NCBI GenBank assembly: GCA_038214085.1
Contig: JBBQSF010000002.1
Location: forward strand, 1-52,540
Direction of reading: 5' to 3'
Origin: JBBQSF01 sp038214085
GTDB lineage: Bacteria > Bacteroidota > Bacteroidia > Bacteroidales > CG2-30-32-10
DNA length: 52,540 nt
Shown here piece by piece: positions 35,790-44,550 of this stretch. The notes under the pieces were generated by a model, which saw only the letters and a list, made by a program, of their open reading frames with translations, was not told the DNA's origin and did not search any database. Each line of letters starts with the position of its first letter. Position 1 is the first letter of the stretch. The position numbers were made by a program, and so were the translations under genes.

Positions 35790-36791
35790 ATGAAAATTAT
35801 TGTCCCCATGGCTGGAATGGGAAAAAGAATGCGGCCGCACACACTTACCGTACCCAAACCCCTGATTCGTATTGCAGGTAAGCCTATTGTACAACGTCTG
35901 GTTGAAGATATTGCAGGAATGTGCAACGAAAAGGTTGATGAAATAGCCTTCATTATTGGCGATTTTGGAAAAGAAGTTGAAGCAAATCTTATTGCCATAG
36001 CAGAAAATCTTGGTGCCAAAGGGAGTATTTATTATCAAGAAAATCCACTGGGAACAGCCCATGCGGTTTTATGTGCCAAAGAAAGTCTTGAGGGAAAAGT
36101 AATTGTTTCTTTTGCCGATACTCTTTTCTGCGCTGATTTTATGATTGACGATTCCAGAGAATCAATTATATGGGTTCATAAAGTTGAAGATCCCTCGGCC
36201 TTTGGTGTTGTGAAAATTGACAGCAACAACTGTATAACAGATTTTATTGAAAAGCCAAAAACATTTGTTTCGGACCTTGCAATTATCGGAATATATTATT
36301 TCCGCGATGGAAATAATTTAAAAAATGAATTGCAGTATCTGATTGATAACGACGTTCAGAAAGGCGGAGAATATCAACTTACCGATGCGCTTACAAATAT
36401 GAAAAACAAAGGAATGGCGCTATACACCGGCGCCGTTGACGAATGGCTCGACTGCGGCAACAAAGATGCTACTGTTTATACCAATCAGCGAATTCTTGAG
36501 TTTAATAAAGATAGTAAATTGATTGCCGATACCGCTATTGTGGAAAACTCCGTTATTGTTCATCCCTGCTTTATTGGCGAAAATGCAAAAATCATCAACT
36601 CGGTTATTGGCCCTTATGTTTCGGTTGGAGGAGATACCACATTAGAAAACTCTGTAATTTCTAACAGTATCATCCAGACAAACAGTAAAATAACCAACGT
36701 AAAAATTGACAACTCTATGGTGGGAAATTATGTTGAATACAATGGTACCGTCCGCGAAGTAAGTATTGGTGATTACACTATTATGAAATAA
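35790..36791 (+). CDS. Sugar-phosphate nucleotidyltransferase with left-handed beta-helix
   Basis: 333 residues. The N-terminal Rossmann-like domain has the nucleotide-binding signature PMAGMGKRMRPHTLTVPKPL, followed by NPLGTAHAVLCAKE, FADTLF and the GGEYQLTDAL segment seen in glucose-1-phosphate thymidylyltransferases and uridylyltransferases. From about 240 on, hexapeptide repeats (IVENSVIVHPCFIGENAKI) form a left-handed beta helix. It presumably makes an NDP-sugar from a sugar 1-phosphate; nucleotide and sugar are not certain. Follows dut by 20 bases and precedes the TPR lipoprotein by 10. Confidence 0.88.
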   Translation: MKIIVPMAGMGKRMRPHTLTVPKPLIRIAGKPIVQRLVEDIAGMCNEKVDEIAFIIGDFGKEVEANLIAIAENLGAKGSIYYQENPLGTAHAVLCAKESLEGKVIVSFADTLFCADFMIDDSRESIIWVHKVEDPSAFGVVKIDSNNCITDFIEKPKTFVSDLAIIGIYYFRDGNNLKNELQYLIDNDVQKGGEYQLTDALTNMKNKGMALYTGAVDEWLDCGNKDATVYTNQRILEFNKDSKLIADTAIVENSVIVHPCFIGENAKIINSVIGPYVSVGGDTTLENSVISNSIIQTNSKITNVKIDNSMVGNYVEYNGTVREVSIGDYTIMK

Positions 36792-36801
36792 TCTGCTGAT
36801 T

Positions 36802-38529
36802 ATGCTGAAAAAAAACAAAATAGTTTGTCTGTTTATATTGTCGGTATTGATTTTTTCTTCTTGTGGAATATTGCACAAAAAAGCTAAACAAGGCAATTTA
36901 TCAGAAAAAGTGCAGTTGGAAGTTACCACTTCATTTATCAATGGAGTTCGTGAGAAAATACTCGGTAATTACGAAAAGGCCATCACTTATTTTCTTGAAA
37001 GTCTGAAAAACAATCCAAATCATGCAGCTTCAATGTATGAACTTTCTGAAATTTATTTTCTTCAGAAAAAGGACAAAGACGCACTGAGTTATATTGAAAA
37101 AGCTGCAAAAACAGATCCTGAAAATAAATGGTACCTTACGTCGTATGCCGAAACATTAATTGCAAACAAAGATTACAAAAGTGCTTCGGCAGTTTACAAA
37201 ACCCTTTCCGAAAAATTCCCCTTCGAAGTTGATAATTATTTCAACTGGGCAATGTGTTACATTTATCTTGGCAGATATGCCGAAGCAATTGATGTTTACA
37301 ATAAAATTGAAGATGTTTACGGAGTTACGGAAGAAATTTGCCTGCAGAAACAAAAAATATATGTACAGATAAACAAGTTTTCAAAGGCTGTTGAGGAAAT
37401 TCAGAAACTCATTGACCTGAACCCCCAAGAACCAATTTATTATAATTATCTGGCAGATTTATATCTGGAAAACAAAATGTACGATAAGGCATTTGCTACA
37501 TATCAAAAAATTCTTGAAATTGATCCCGAGAATGGAGCTGTAAATTTGTCGTTGGCCGACTACTATCGTACAAAAAAGGAATACGAAAAATCATTCGAAT
37601 CGTTGAAAAAAGCTTTTGCTTCACCCAGCCTTGAGGTTGATGTAAAAATAAAAATTCTGCTTTCGTATTATTCGCTTACAGAAAAATCGAACGATTTAAA
37701 AAGCCAGGCAGATACACTTATGCAAATTCTTACTGTTAACGAACCCAATGAACCAAAGGTATTTGCAATGTATGCCGATTTTCTTTACCGCGACAATAAA
37801 CTTAAAGAAGCCGAAACGCAGTTGATTAAGGTGTTATCTCTCGACAGCAGTAAATATGCCGTATGGGAACAGTTGCTATTTATTGAATCAGACCTTAACA
37901 ATACGGATGAACTTGAAAAAAACAGCAAAGCAGCAATTGAACTTTTTCCTGAGCAAGCCATGCTTTATTTGTTTAATGGAATGGCTAATTATCTAGGAAA
38001 AAATTACGATGAAGCAATTATTTCATTGAACAAAGGGATAGCCTTAGTTGTTTACAATAATTCATTATTGACGCAATTCTTAAGCTATTTAGGAGATTCT
38101 TATTATTTTAATAAAAACTATACCGAAGCATACGCCACTTATGATAAAGTTCTGTCCATTGATTCAAAAAACCAGTATGTGCTTAATAATTACAGTTATT
38201 ATCTGGCTTTGGCAGGAACAGATTTAGACAAAGCACAAAAAATGGCAAAAAAATTGGTTGAGCTCAATCCAAATAGTGCGTCATACATAGATACTTATGG
38301 TTGGGTGCTCTATAAATCAGGTAATTTTTCCGATGCAGAAAGCCAGATCAGTACAGCACTTACAAAAGGCGGTGATAAAAATGCAATAATACTCGAGCAT
38401 TATGGCGATGTTCAGTACAAGCTGAAAAATACCGTTAAGGCTCAGGAATACTGGAAAAAAGCTCAGGATGCCGGAAAAGGCTCCGAATTATTAGATAAAA
38501 AAGTAACCGAAGGAATACTGTTTGAATAA
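36802..38529 (+). CDS. TPR-repeat lipoprotein
   Basis: 575 residues. A lipoprotein signal peptide ends in IFSSCG, so Cys21 should be lipidated. The rest consists of about 13-14 tetratricopeptide-like repeats (for example AASMYELSEIYFLQKKDKDALSYIEKA). Such proteins act as scaffolds in envelope assembly in Bacteroidota; no specific partner can be named. Its stop overlaps the ATG of the DUF4292 gene by one base (TAATG). Confidence 0.88.
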   Translation: MLKKNKIVCLFILSVLIFSSCGILHKKAKQGNLSEKVQLEVTTSFINGVREKILGNYEKAITYFLESLKNNPNHAASMYELSEIYFLQKKDKDALSYIEKAAKTDPENKWYLTSYAETLIANKDYKSASAVYKTLSEKFPFEVDNYFNWAMCYIYLGRYAEAIDVYNKIEDVYGVTEEICLQKQKIYVQINKFSKAVEEIQKLIDLNPQEPIYYNYLADLYLENKMYDKAFATYQKILEIDPENGAVNLSLADYYRTKKEYEKSFESLKKAFASPSLEVDVKIKILLSYYSLTEKSNDLKSQADTLMQILTVNEPNEPKVFAMYADFLYRDNKLKEAETQLIKVLSLDSSKYAVWEQLLFIESDLNNTDELEKNSKAAIELFPEQAMLYLFNGMANYLGKNYDEAIISLNKGIALVVYNNSLLTQFLSYLGDSYYFNKNYTEAYATYDKVLSIDSKNQYVLNNYSYYLALAGTDLDKAQKMAKKLVELNPNSASYIDTYGWVLYKSGNFSDAESQISTALTKGGDKNAIILEHYGDVQYKLKNTVKAQEYWKKAQDAGKGSELLDKKVTEGILFE

Positions 38530-39344
38530 TGAAAAAAAGAAAATATATATTTCTGCTATTAATATCTATTATTGCAATTATTGCATGTAATCCGCAGAAA
38601 AAAATCATTAAAGAACCCATAAAGGAAAAGGGTGCCGATTATTTGTTTGATCAACTAAAAAAACATGAATTTAAATATGACGGATTGAATATTAAATTTT
38701 CCGCAGACTTTGAAATGGAAAAAAAATCAAATTCATTTAGCGGTACACTTCGTATACGTAAGGATAGTGCTATTTGGATGACGGTTTCGGCACTGGGACT
38801 TGAAGCATTCAGGGCTTTAATTACACACGATTCAATTAAAATGCTCAACCGATTGAACAATACATATTATGCCGAAGGGTTTTTATTTCTTAATAAATTA
38901 CTGAGCACCAATATGGATTTTGATATGCTACAGTCATTACTTACCGGTAATGATTTTTCGTTATATCAGGGAGATATATTTAAGGCTTCAATTGAGAATA
39001 AACAATACAAATTAAGTACTGTTGGCAGGGGAAAACTTAAAAAATATATCGCAAATACCGAAGACAGTCTTCGGTTGTTAATGCAAGATATTTGGCTCGA
39101 TCCCGAAACATTTAAAATTTCTAAAGTAATGTTGAAGGAAATCAAAGAGAATAGAAAGCTTGAAGTAGAATATTCTGAATTTCAATTAATTGACACTATG
39201 TACATCGCAAATAAAATGAAATTTGATTTTTCGAATTTGAATCAGAAAATAAAATTGGATATTAATCTCAACAAAATATCTAGAGTAAATGCTTTGGAAT
39301 TTCCGTTCACAGTTAGTCCAAAATACACTAGAATTAAACAATAG
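38529..39344 (+). CDS. DUF4292 lipoprotein
   Basis: 271 residues. A lipoprotein signal (MKKRKYIFLLLISIIAIIAC) places the lipidated Cys at residue 20. The body matches the DUF4292 family of Bacteroidota, beta-rich with similarity in shape to LolA/LolB-like lipid carriers (LNIKFSADFEMEKKSNSFSGTLRIRKD, IWMTVSALGLEAFRALIT). The role is probably in the outer membrane, but is not proved. The conserved order TPR lipoprotein, DUF4292, M23/EnvC factor seen here is common in Bacteroidota. Confidence 0.88.
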   Translation: MKKRKYIFLLLISIIAIIACNPQKKIIKEPIKEKGADYLFDQLKKHEFKYDGLNIKFSADFEMEKKSNSFSGTLRIRKDSAIWMTVSALGLEAFRALITHDSIKMLNRLNNTYYAEGFLFLNKLLSTNMDFDMLQSLLTGNDFSLYQGDIFKASIENKQYKLSTVGRGKLKKYIANTEDSLRLLMQDIWLDPETFKISKVMLKEIKENRKLEVEYSEFQLIDTMYIANKMKFDFSNLNQKIKLDINLNKISRVNALEFPFTVSPKYTRIKQ

Positions 39345-39348
39345 CAAA

Positions 39349-40629
39349 ATGACAACAAAATTGTTAACTCGCTTTCTTGTTCTTTTAGTTACTGCATTCC
39401 TGATATTTTCTTGTGGTTTGGTGAATGCACAAAAAACAAAGGACAAACTTCAGGAAGACAAAACCAAGCTGGAAGACGACATTGCCTATACAAATAAACT
39501 TTTATCCGAAACCAAAAAAAACAAACAGGTTTCATTGAATCAACTCATTATTTTAAACAATAAAATCAATCAACGCGAAGAGCTTATCAATACGATAAAT
39601 AGCGAAGTAAGTGATCTGGAAAAGGAAATTATTGTAAATTCAAAAGAAACAGAAAAATTAAACAATAATTTAAAAGAGCTGAAGCAGGAATATGCTAAAA
39701 TGATTGTATTTGCATACAAAAATAGAAACTCTTTTACCCGCTTGATGTTTATTTTTGCGTCATCTGATTTTTATCAAGCGTTTTTACGAATAAAATACTT
39801 ACAACAGTACACGAAGTATCGGAAAAAACAAGCTGAAATGATTCTGACTACCGGAAAGCTGCTTGCAAGTAAAATGGAAGAATTGCTGAACATTAAAACC
39901 GGTAAAACAAAACTTCTTACCAATCAGGAGAAAGAAAAACTTTCCCTTGATGTTGAAAAAAAAGAAAAAAACTCTTCGGTTAAAACACTACAGAATAAAG
40001 AAAAAGAATTGGTAACCACGATAAAGCAAAAAGAAAAAGAATCGAAAAAGCTGAAAAAGGCAATTGAAAGCGTTATAGCCGAAGAAATAAAAAAAGCAAC
40101 AGAAAAAACAAAAAATGTTGATAAAACTTCAACGGATAAAATTACTACTACTAAAAATAAAACAGAAGTTAGCATCGAAATTGGGCTCACTCCTGAAGAA
40201 GTAATTGTGTCAACTAGCTTTGCTTCAAACAAAGGGAAATTACCCTGGCCTGCCGAAAAGGGTATTGTAACAAGCACTTTTGGAAAACATCCGCATCCTG
40301 TACTGGAAGGCATTACAATTCAGAACAATGGTGTGGATATTTCCACTACTGATGGCTCTAAAGCAAGAGCCGTTTTTGAAGGCAAAGTAACCGGAGTAAT
40401 AAGTATACCTGGTGCAAATAAAGCAATTATAGTCAGGCATGGCGATTACCTAACCGTTTATTCAAATCTGGCTTCTGTTTATGTAAGTACTGGCGACAAA
40501 GTAAAAGCAAAGCAGGAATTGGGGTTGATTTTTACAGATACCGACGAATCCAAAACCGAGCTGCATTTTGAAGTGTGGAACGGGAAAGTACTAACAGATC
40601 CAATAGGATGGCTTTCGCCAAAAAAATAA
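39349..40629 (+). CDS. EnvC-like murein hydrolase activator (M23 domain)
   Basis: 426 residues. A signal peptide (MTTKLLTRFLVLLVTAFLIF onward) is followed by a long coiled coil (about 30-270) and a C-terminal LytM/M23 domain (about 295-426). The metal-site positions are degenerate: the expected first His is replaced (NNGVDIST) and the HxH motif reads ELHFE, as in EnvC and NlpD, which activate amidases instead of cutting peptidoglycan themselves. So it is likely a cell-division amidase activator. The ATG at 39349 begins the signal peptide; an upstream in-frame ATG at 39289 lies within the preceding gene and gives no signal peptide. Confidence 0.9.
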   Translation: MTTKLLTRFLVLLVTAFLIFSCGLVNAQKTKDKLQEDKTKLEDDIAYTNKLLSETKKNKQVSLNQLIILNNKINQREELINTINSEVSDLEKEIIVNSKETEKLNNNLKELKQEYAKMIVFAYKNRNSFTRLMFIFASSDFYQAFLRIKYLQQYTKYRKKQAEMILTTGKLLASKMEELLNIKTGKTKLLTNQEKEKLSLDVEKKEKNSSVKTLQNKEKELVTTIKQKEKESKKLKKAIESVIAEEIKKATEKTKNVDKTSTDKITTTKNKTEVSIEIGLTPEEVIVSTSFASNKGKLPWPAEKGIVTSTFGKHPHPVLEGITIQNNGVDISTTDGSKARAVFEGKVTGVISIPGANKAIIVRHGDYLTVYSNLASVYVSTGDKVKAKQELGLIFTDTDESKTELHFEVWNGKVLTDPIGWLSPKK

Positions 40630-40655
40630 TTTTTATTCAAATTTAAAAATTTATA

Positions 40656-40663
40656 TATCTTTG
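40656..40663 (+). promoter_or_regulatory. -7 element of the radical SAM operon, nearly leaderless
   Basis: TATCTTTG matches TAnnTTTG and ends 7 bases before the ATG at 40671. The transcript would start at or next to the start codon. The start codon itself is fixed by the CxxxCxxC motif at residues 10-17. No exact -33 TTTG is present (TTTA at about the right distance). Confidence 0.6.
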
Positions 40664-40670
40664 GTAAGTT

Positions 40671-41669
40671 ATGGCAAATATACTTCTTACACAAAAATGT
40701 GTCCGATCATGTCCATATTGTTTTGCGAAAAAGCACATGGCCGATGCGGAACCGGACGACACCCTTTCATGGGATAATTTAATTTATATCGCTGATTTAA
40801 TGGAACATTCCCGCGAAATGGGAGTGTCATTATTAGGTGGTGAACCAACATTGCATCCTGATTTTGTAAATATTGTTCTCTATATGCTTGAACGAAATTT
40901 TCATGTTAATGTGTTTACCAGCGGAATTATGAGCGAGAAAATGTTTTCAGAAATGGAACGAAATCTAAGCAATGTACCTTCTGATAGATTATCATTTGTA
41001 TGCAATGTAAACGATCCTGAAAAAACATCTTTTTCTGAACTTGAAACTGTTAGACGCTTTTTGAAAGCCTTTGGACATCTCAGCACAGCAGGATTTAATA
41101 TCTATAAACCGGATTTTAAATTTGATTTCCTTTTTCAGTACATCAATGAGTTTGGTCTACACAGACATTTACGCTTAGGTTTAGCACATCCAATTCCCGG
41201 AAAGCAAAACATGTATGTTCCCATTGATAAAATGCCTCAAATGGCAGAAAAACTCATTTCCTATTTGCCTCAGTTGGAAATGATGAAAGTTAAAGCTGGT
41301 TTCGACTGCGGTTTTCCTTTGTGTATTTTTACAGAAGAACAAATAGGAAGGCTTTACATGCACAACAAAGGACATTTAAGTTTTGGCTGCGGTCCCGCTG
41401 TGGATATTGGCCCTGATATGACAGTTTGGGGTTGTTTTCCATTATCAAATATTCACAAAAAATCCCTTTTTGATTTTGATTCAATGCAGGATATCCGCAA
41501 ATATTATATGGAAATACATCACAAAGTTAGGATTGAAGTTGCAGGTATTTATGAAAAATGTGATGAATGCGTTTATAGAGAAGAAGGTTTGTGTATGGGC
41601 GGCTGTCTGGCTCATTCATACAACCATTTTATAAAAGAACCCGAAGTACGACATAAAGGATTATTCTAA
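40671..41669 (+). CDS. Radical SAM protein with SPASM-like C-terminus
   Basis: 332 residues. The radical SAM 4Fe-4S motif CVRSCPYC (Cys10, 14, 17) is at the extreme N-terminus, and the SAM-binding LLGGEPTLHPDF follows. The C-terminal half has cysteines Cys240, Cys255, Cys297, Cys300, Cys308 and Cys312 (pattern C-x14-C ... CxxCx7CxxxC), matching the SPASM domain that holds auxiliary Fe-S clusters in peptide-modifying enzymes; Cys213 and Cys218 are additional. First gene of a five-gene unit ending with the Tyr-rich repeat protein. Predicted to modify that substrate, reaction unknown. The next gene's ATG overlaps its stop by one base. Confidence 0.88.
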   Translation: MANILLTQKCVRSCPYCFAKKHMADAEPDDTLSWDNLIYIADLMEHSREMGVSLLGGEPTLHPDFVNIVLYMLERNFHVNVFTSGIMSEKMFSEMERNLSNVPSDRLSFVCNVNDPEKTSFSELETVRRFLKAFGHLSTAGFNIYKPDFKFDFLFQYINEFGLHRHLRLGLAHPIPGKQNMYVPIDKMPQMAEKLISYLPQLEMMKVKAGFDCGFPLCIFTEEQIGRLYMHNKGHLSFGCGPAVDIGPDMTVWGCFPLSNIHKKSLFDFDSMQDIRKYYMEIHHKVRIEVAGIYEKCDECVYREEGLCMGGCLAHSYNHFIKEPEVRHKGLF

Positions 41670-42538
41670 TGAGAGAACAAATATTAGTTTTTCAATACGA
41701 TCAGGGGTTACTCAGTAAGATTCATGAGAAGCCTATAATAGTAAAAGCCACTGATTACAGTCAATTGCATCAGATAATGGACGAAGCCAATCGGAACCAC
41801 AATCATGTACATTGTCTCGTTTTTAACCATAAAGGCGCTTTTTCAAATATTCCTTTGCAAAAGGAATGGAAAGGCATTCCTATAGCAATTTACGCAACAG
41901 ATTTTGGAAATTTTAAAGAGGTATTAAGTAAGATTCAACTCTTAAGAGAATTAAATTTGCGTGTTTTTCTTTCAACTGACGAAAAAGCCAATTTTACCAA
42001 TCTTCATATTCTGGCGTCACTGGGTGTAGATTGTGGGATTTATTTTGGTGAAAAACCGGTTGACTGGGAAAGTATGCATGATTTACTTTCGTATGCCATT
42101 TATAGCAAGGTTGGTCATGGCTCAATTGAACCATTTCATTATTTGGTTTCCGCATACCACCCGCATCGTTTTACCGAATTCAATACCATTTATTTTAATA
42201 ATCCTGAGCGCTATTTACATATCGACGAGGATGAAAATATTGCATTAAATGCTGTGGATTTAAAAGAGAAAAAATTTATTTCCAAAGGGCTGGAAAATAT
42301 TCAGAAGATCAGTGATGATGAAACTTACTATGATAAACTTTTTGAATGGCAAACCCATTTTCAGGATATTGCGGGCTGCTCAGTATGCCCAGCATGGAGA
42401 GTATGTCTTGGTAAATTTTCAGATCAGGTAAAAGACAATCCTGGTTGTACAAAGTTTTTTGAAGAATTAATGGATGGAGCTGATTTTTTTCTTGCTAGGC
42501 AAAATCAATCAAAAAATAAGGAATTATGGCAACCATAA
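41669..42538 (+). CDS. Companion protein with single SPASM-like Cys cluster
   Basis: 289 residues; I do not recognise a family. The first 230 residues form an alpha/beta-looking domain without any CxxxCxxC motif. The C-terminus has CSVCPAWRVC...C (Cys237, Cys240, Cys246, Cys260), the spacing of half a SPASM domain, so it probably binds one 4Fe-4S cluster. It resembles the partner proteins (pseudo-radical-SAM proteins) that accompany peptide-maturation radical SAM enzymes. Tightly coupled: 1-base overlap with the gene before and 13-base overlap with the gene after. Substrate-binding or electron-supply roles are inferred. Confidence 0.7.
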   Translation: MREQILVFQYDQGLLSKIHEKPIIVKATDYSQLHQIMDEANRNHNHVHCLVFNHKGAFSNIPLQKEWKGIPIAIYATDFGNFKEVLSKIQLLRELNLRVFLSTDEKANFTNLHILASLGVDCGIYFGEKPVDWESMHDLLSYAIYSKVGHGSIEPFHYLVSAYHPHRFTEFNTIYFNNPERYLHIDEDENIALNAVDLKEKKFISKGLENIQKISDDETYYDKLFEWQTHFQDIAGCSVCPAWRVCLGKFSDQVKDNPGCTKFFEELMDGADFFLARQNQSKNKELWQP

Positions 42539-43617
42539 TATTTAAGCCTACAGAAAAATGTAATTCCAATTGCATTTATTGCGATGTGGTAACCAGAAAA
42601 TCACCAAAAACAATGTCCTTGGATTTGCTGGAACATATTTTTAAAAATATCAATGAATATCTCCAAAAATTACCCCAGGAAAGAATTCAATTGATTTGGC
42701 ATGGTGGCGAACCATTACTTTTAGGAGAAGAATATTTTCTCAAAGCAATTGGTTTTCAGGAAAAGCACTGCCCCGAAACAAAAGACAGGATTGACCATGC
42801 CATGCAATCGAATCTGACTCTGGTAAAACAAAGTTACCTTGATATTTTTAAACGCATGGGAATGAACCAATTGGGCACAAGTTTTGAACCTTTACCCGGC
42901 ATGCGTGGTCCTGGAAAAAACCGCGATTCAAAAATTTATAATACTCAGTTTTTTAAAGGAGTTAGTCTTTTAGAAAGAAATAATTTCGGTTGGGGTTTTA
43001 TTTACGTTGTTACAAAAAGATCCTTAAAGAAACCTCTTGATATTTTTTATTTCTTGTCGAACATAAGGCTTAATGGCTGTTTTATGCTTAACCCTGTTCT
43101 GATTTACGGTGAGGACAAGGATAAAATTGCAATTACACCCGAGGAATATGCTGATTTTCTAGGTGCAATATTTCCTCATTGGTGGAAACACCGCGACCGC
43201 TTTCCAGATGTGAATCCTTTTAAGATGTTTACCGATAACATCATTGAGAAAAAACCTGTTCTTGGTTGTGCAGACACTGGTAAATGCGCCTACGGACATG
43301 TTTACATAGGGCCAAGTGGCGAAGCATCACAGTGTGGCAGAGCAGGCGACTGGGAAATAATTTCCTATGGCAACATCAAGGAACGATCACTTTTAGAAAT
43401 AATGAAAGATAAACAAAGGGAACAATTTCTTGAACGTGATGAAATTTTAAAAAATGGTGAATGTACCGATTGCAAATACTGGGAATTTTGTCATGGAGGT
43501 TGCCCTCTTGATTCCTACAGCAAACATAAGGATTTTGTGCATAAAACAGAGTGGTGTGAAGCCAAAAGGATTTTTCTAAAAAAATATTTCGAACCCATTA
43601 CCGGATTTACCGTATAA
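42526..43617 (+). CDS. Radical SAM/SPASM peptide maturase
   Basis: 363 residues. Radical SAM motif KCNSNCIYC (Cys12, Cys16, Cys19) and GGEPLL motif (LIWHGGEPLLLG) in the layout of anaerobic sulfatase maturases and RiPP enzymes. SPASM domain cysteines: GCADTGKC, SQCGRAG, GECTDCKYWEFCHGGC and EWC. SPASM members of this type form C-C or C-S bonds on peptide side chains. As the adjacent substrate has no cysteine, thioether formation is excluded; carbon-carbon or carbon-oxygen crosslinks on Tyr or neighbouring residues are likelier. Overlaps the preceding gene by 13 bases and lies 9 bases before the glycosyltransferase. Confidence 0.92.
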   Translation: MATIIFKPTEKCNSNCIYCDVVTRKSPKTMSLDLLEHIFKNINEYLQKLPQERIQLIWHGGEPLLLGEEYFLKAIGFQEKHCPETKDRIDHAMQSNLTLVKQSYLDIFKRMGMNQLGTSFEPLPGMRGPGKNRDSKIYNTQFFKGVSLLERNNFGWGFIYVVTKRSLKKPLDIFYFLSNIRLNGCFMLNPVLIYGEDKDKIAITPEEYADFLGAIFPHWWKHRDRFPDVNPFKMFTDNIIEKKPVLGCADTGKCAYGHVYIGPSGEASQCGRAGDWEIISYGNIKERSLLEIMKDKQREQFLERDEILKNGECTDCKYWEFCHGGCPLDSYSKHKDFVHKTEWCEAKRIFLKKYFEPITGFTV

Positions 43618-43626
43618 GAATAAATT

Positions 43627-44532
43627 ATGGCTAAAATTTCTGCAACAAAAACAAAATTGCCAAAAGCAAAAGAAACAAGCAAAAAAAAGGAGAAGGAACC
43701 TCTCTGGGTTAATCCAGTTGGTGGTTTTGGAGATATTCTAATGCTTTCAGGAGTTCTGAAGCTGGCTTATGATAAAGACCCATCACAAAAGTATAATCTG
43801 ATAAGGCGCACCAAATACTCGCATTTATTGCAAGGTCATCCTGCAATAGATAAAATTGGATTTCCGACCAAAAACGACAAAATATTGGATACAACTTACT
43901 GGTCGGACGATGTTTATGAAAAAGGAGAAGAGAGAGCCTATCAGTTGCTGGCAAAATCATTTGGATTGAAAACACCAGTGGATGAGAAATTATTTGTAGC
44001 TGGAGATTTGGAAATAGATCCTGTTTTGGATAAGCTAATTCCTTGGAAGAAAAAGAATGTAATTATTTCACCTACATCAGATTCGCCAAGAAAAATGATG
44101 CATCCGATGATATGGCATAATATAGTTGAATTCCTTGTGCAGCAAGGGTTTCTTGTTATACAAGTAGGCGTATCAAGGGATATACACATAAAAGGCGCGT
44201 ATTCCTTAATAAACTTAACTACTCCAAGACAATTGATTTCATTAGTTAAAAAATGTAATTTTGTTGTTAGTTCTGATAATTTCATCATGCATGCTGCTCA
44301 TTTGGTAGAAACTCCTGCGGTAGTTGTTTGGGGTCCAACAAAAGCAAATGTATATGGTTATGCTGAACAAGTGCATATTCAGGCTCCGCTTGATCATTGT
44401 AATTTAAAAAATGAATGCCTCGGACCAAAATATGCGCAAAATTATGCTACAATGTGTCCCCTTGGTCAAGAGCATTGTATTAGTAAAATTAGAATTGAAG
44501 ATATTATTCATCATATAAATAACTTATTGTAA
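43627..44532 (+). CDS. GT9-family glycosyltransferase
   Basis: 301 residues. After a Lys-rich N-terminal extension of about 25 residues, the sequence has the GT9 (heptosyltransferase-type) signature GGFGDILMLSGVLKLAYD, a central SPTSDSPRKMMHP, and the nucleotide-sugar pocket VVSSDNFIMHAAHLVETPAVVVWGPT. The C-terminal CNLKNEC...CPLGQEHC cluster also occurs in GT9 proteins. GT9 enzymes use ADP-heptose or related donors. It is encoded between the radical SAM maturase and the Tyr-rich protein, so I infer it glycosylates that protein or a linked glycan; no LPS genes surround it. Confidence 0.85.
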   Translation: MAKISATKTKLPKAKETSKKKEKEPLWVNPVGGFGDILMLSGVLKLAYDKDPSQKYNLIRRTKYSHLLQGHPAIDKIGFPTKNDKILDTTYWSDDVYEKGEERAYQLLAKSFGLKTPVDEKLFVAGDLEIDPVLDKLIPWKKKNVIISPTSDSPRKMMHPMIWHNIVEFLVQQGFLVIQVGVSRDIHIKGAYSLINLTTPRQLISLVKKCNFVVSSDNFIMHAAHLVETPAVVVWGPTKANVYGYAEQVHIQAPLDHCNLKNECLGPKYAQNYATMCPLGQEHCISKIRIEDIIHHINNLL

Positions 44533-44550
44533 AACCAATTCTTAATTAAT

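Noticed and set aside
39289..39348. Upstream ATG for the EnvC-like gene at 39289
   Set aside because: It lies inside the DUF4292 gene and would hide the signal peptide.
40200..40629. EnvC-like gene as a decayed M23 peptidase because zinc ligands are missing
   Set aside because: Loss of the ligands is the normal state of EnvC and NlpD activators and the frame is intact.
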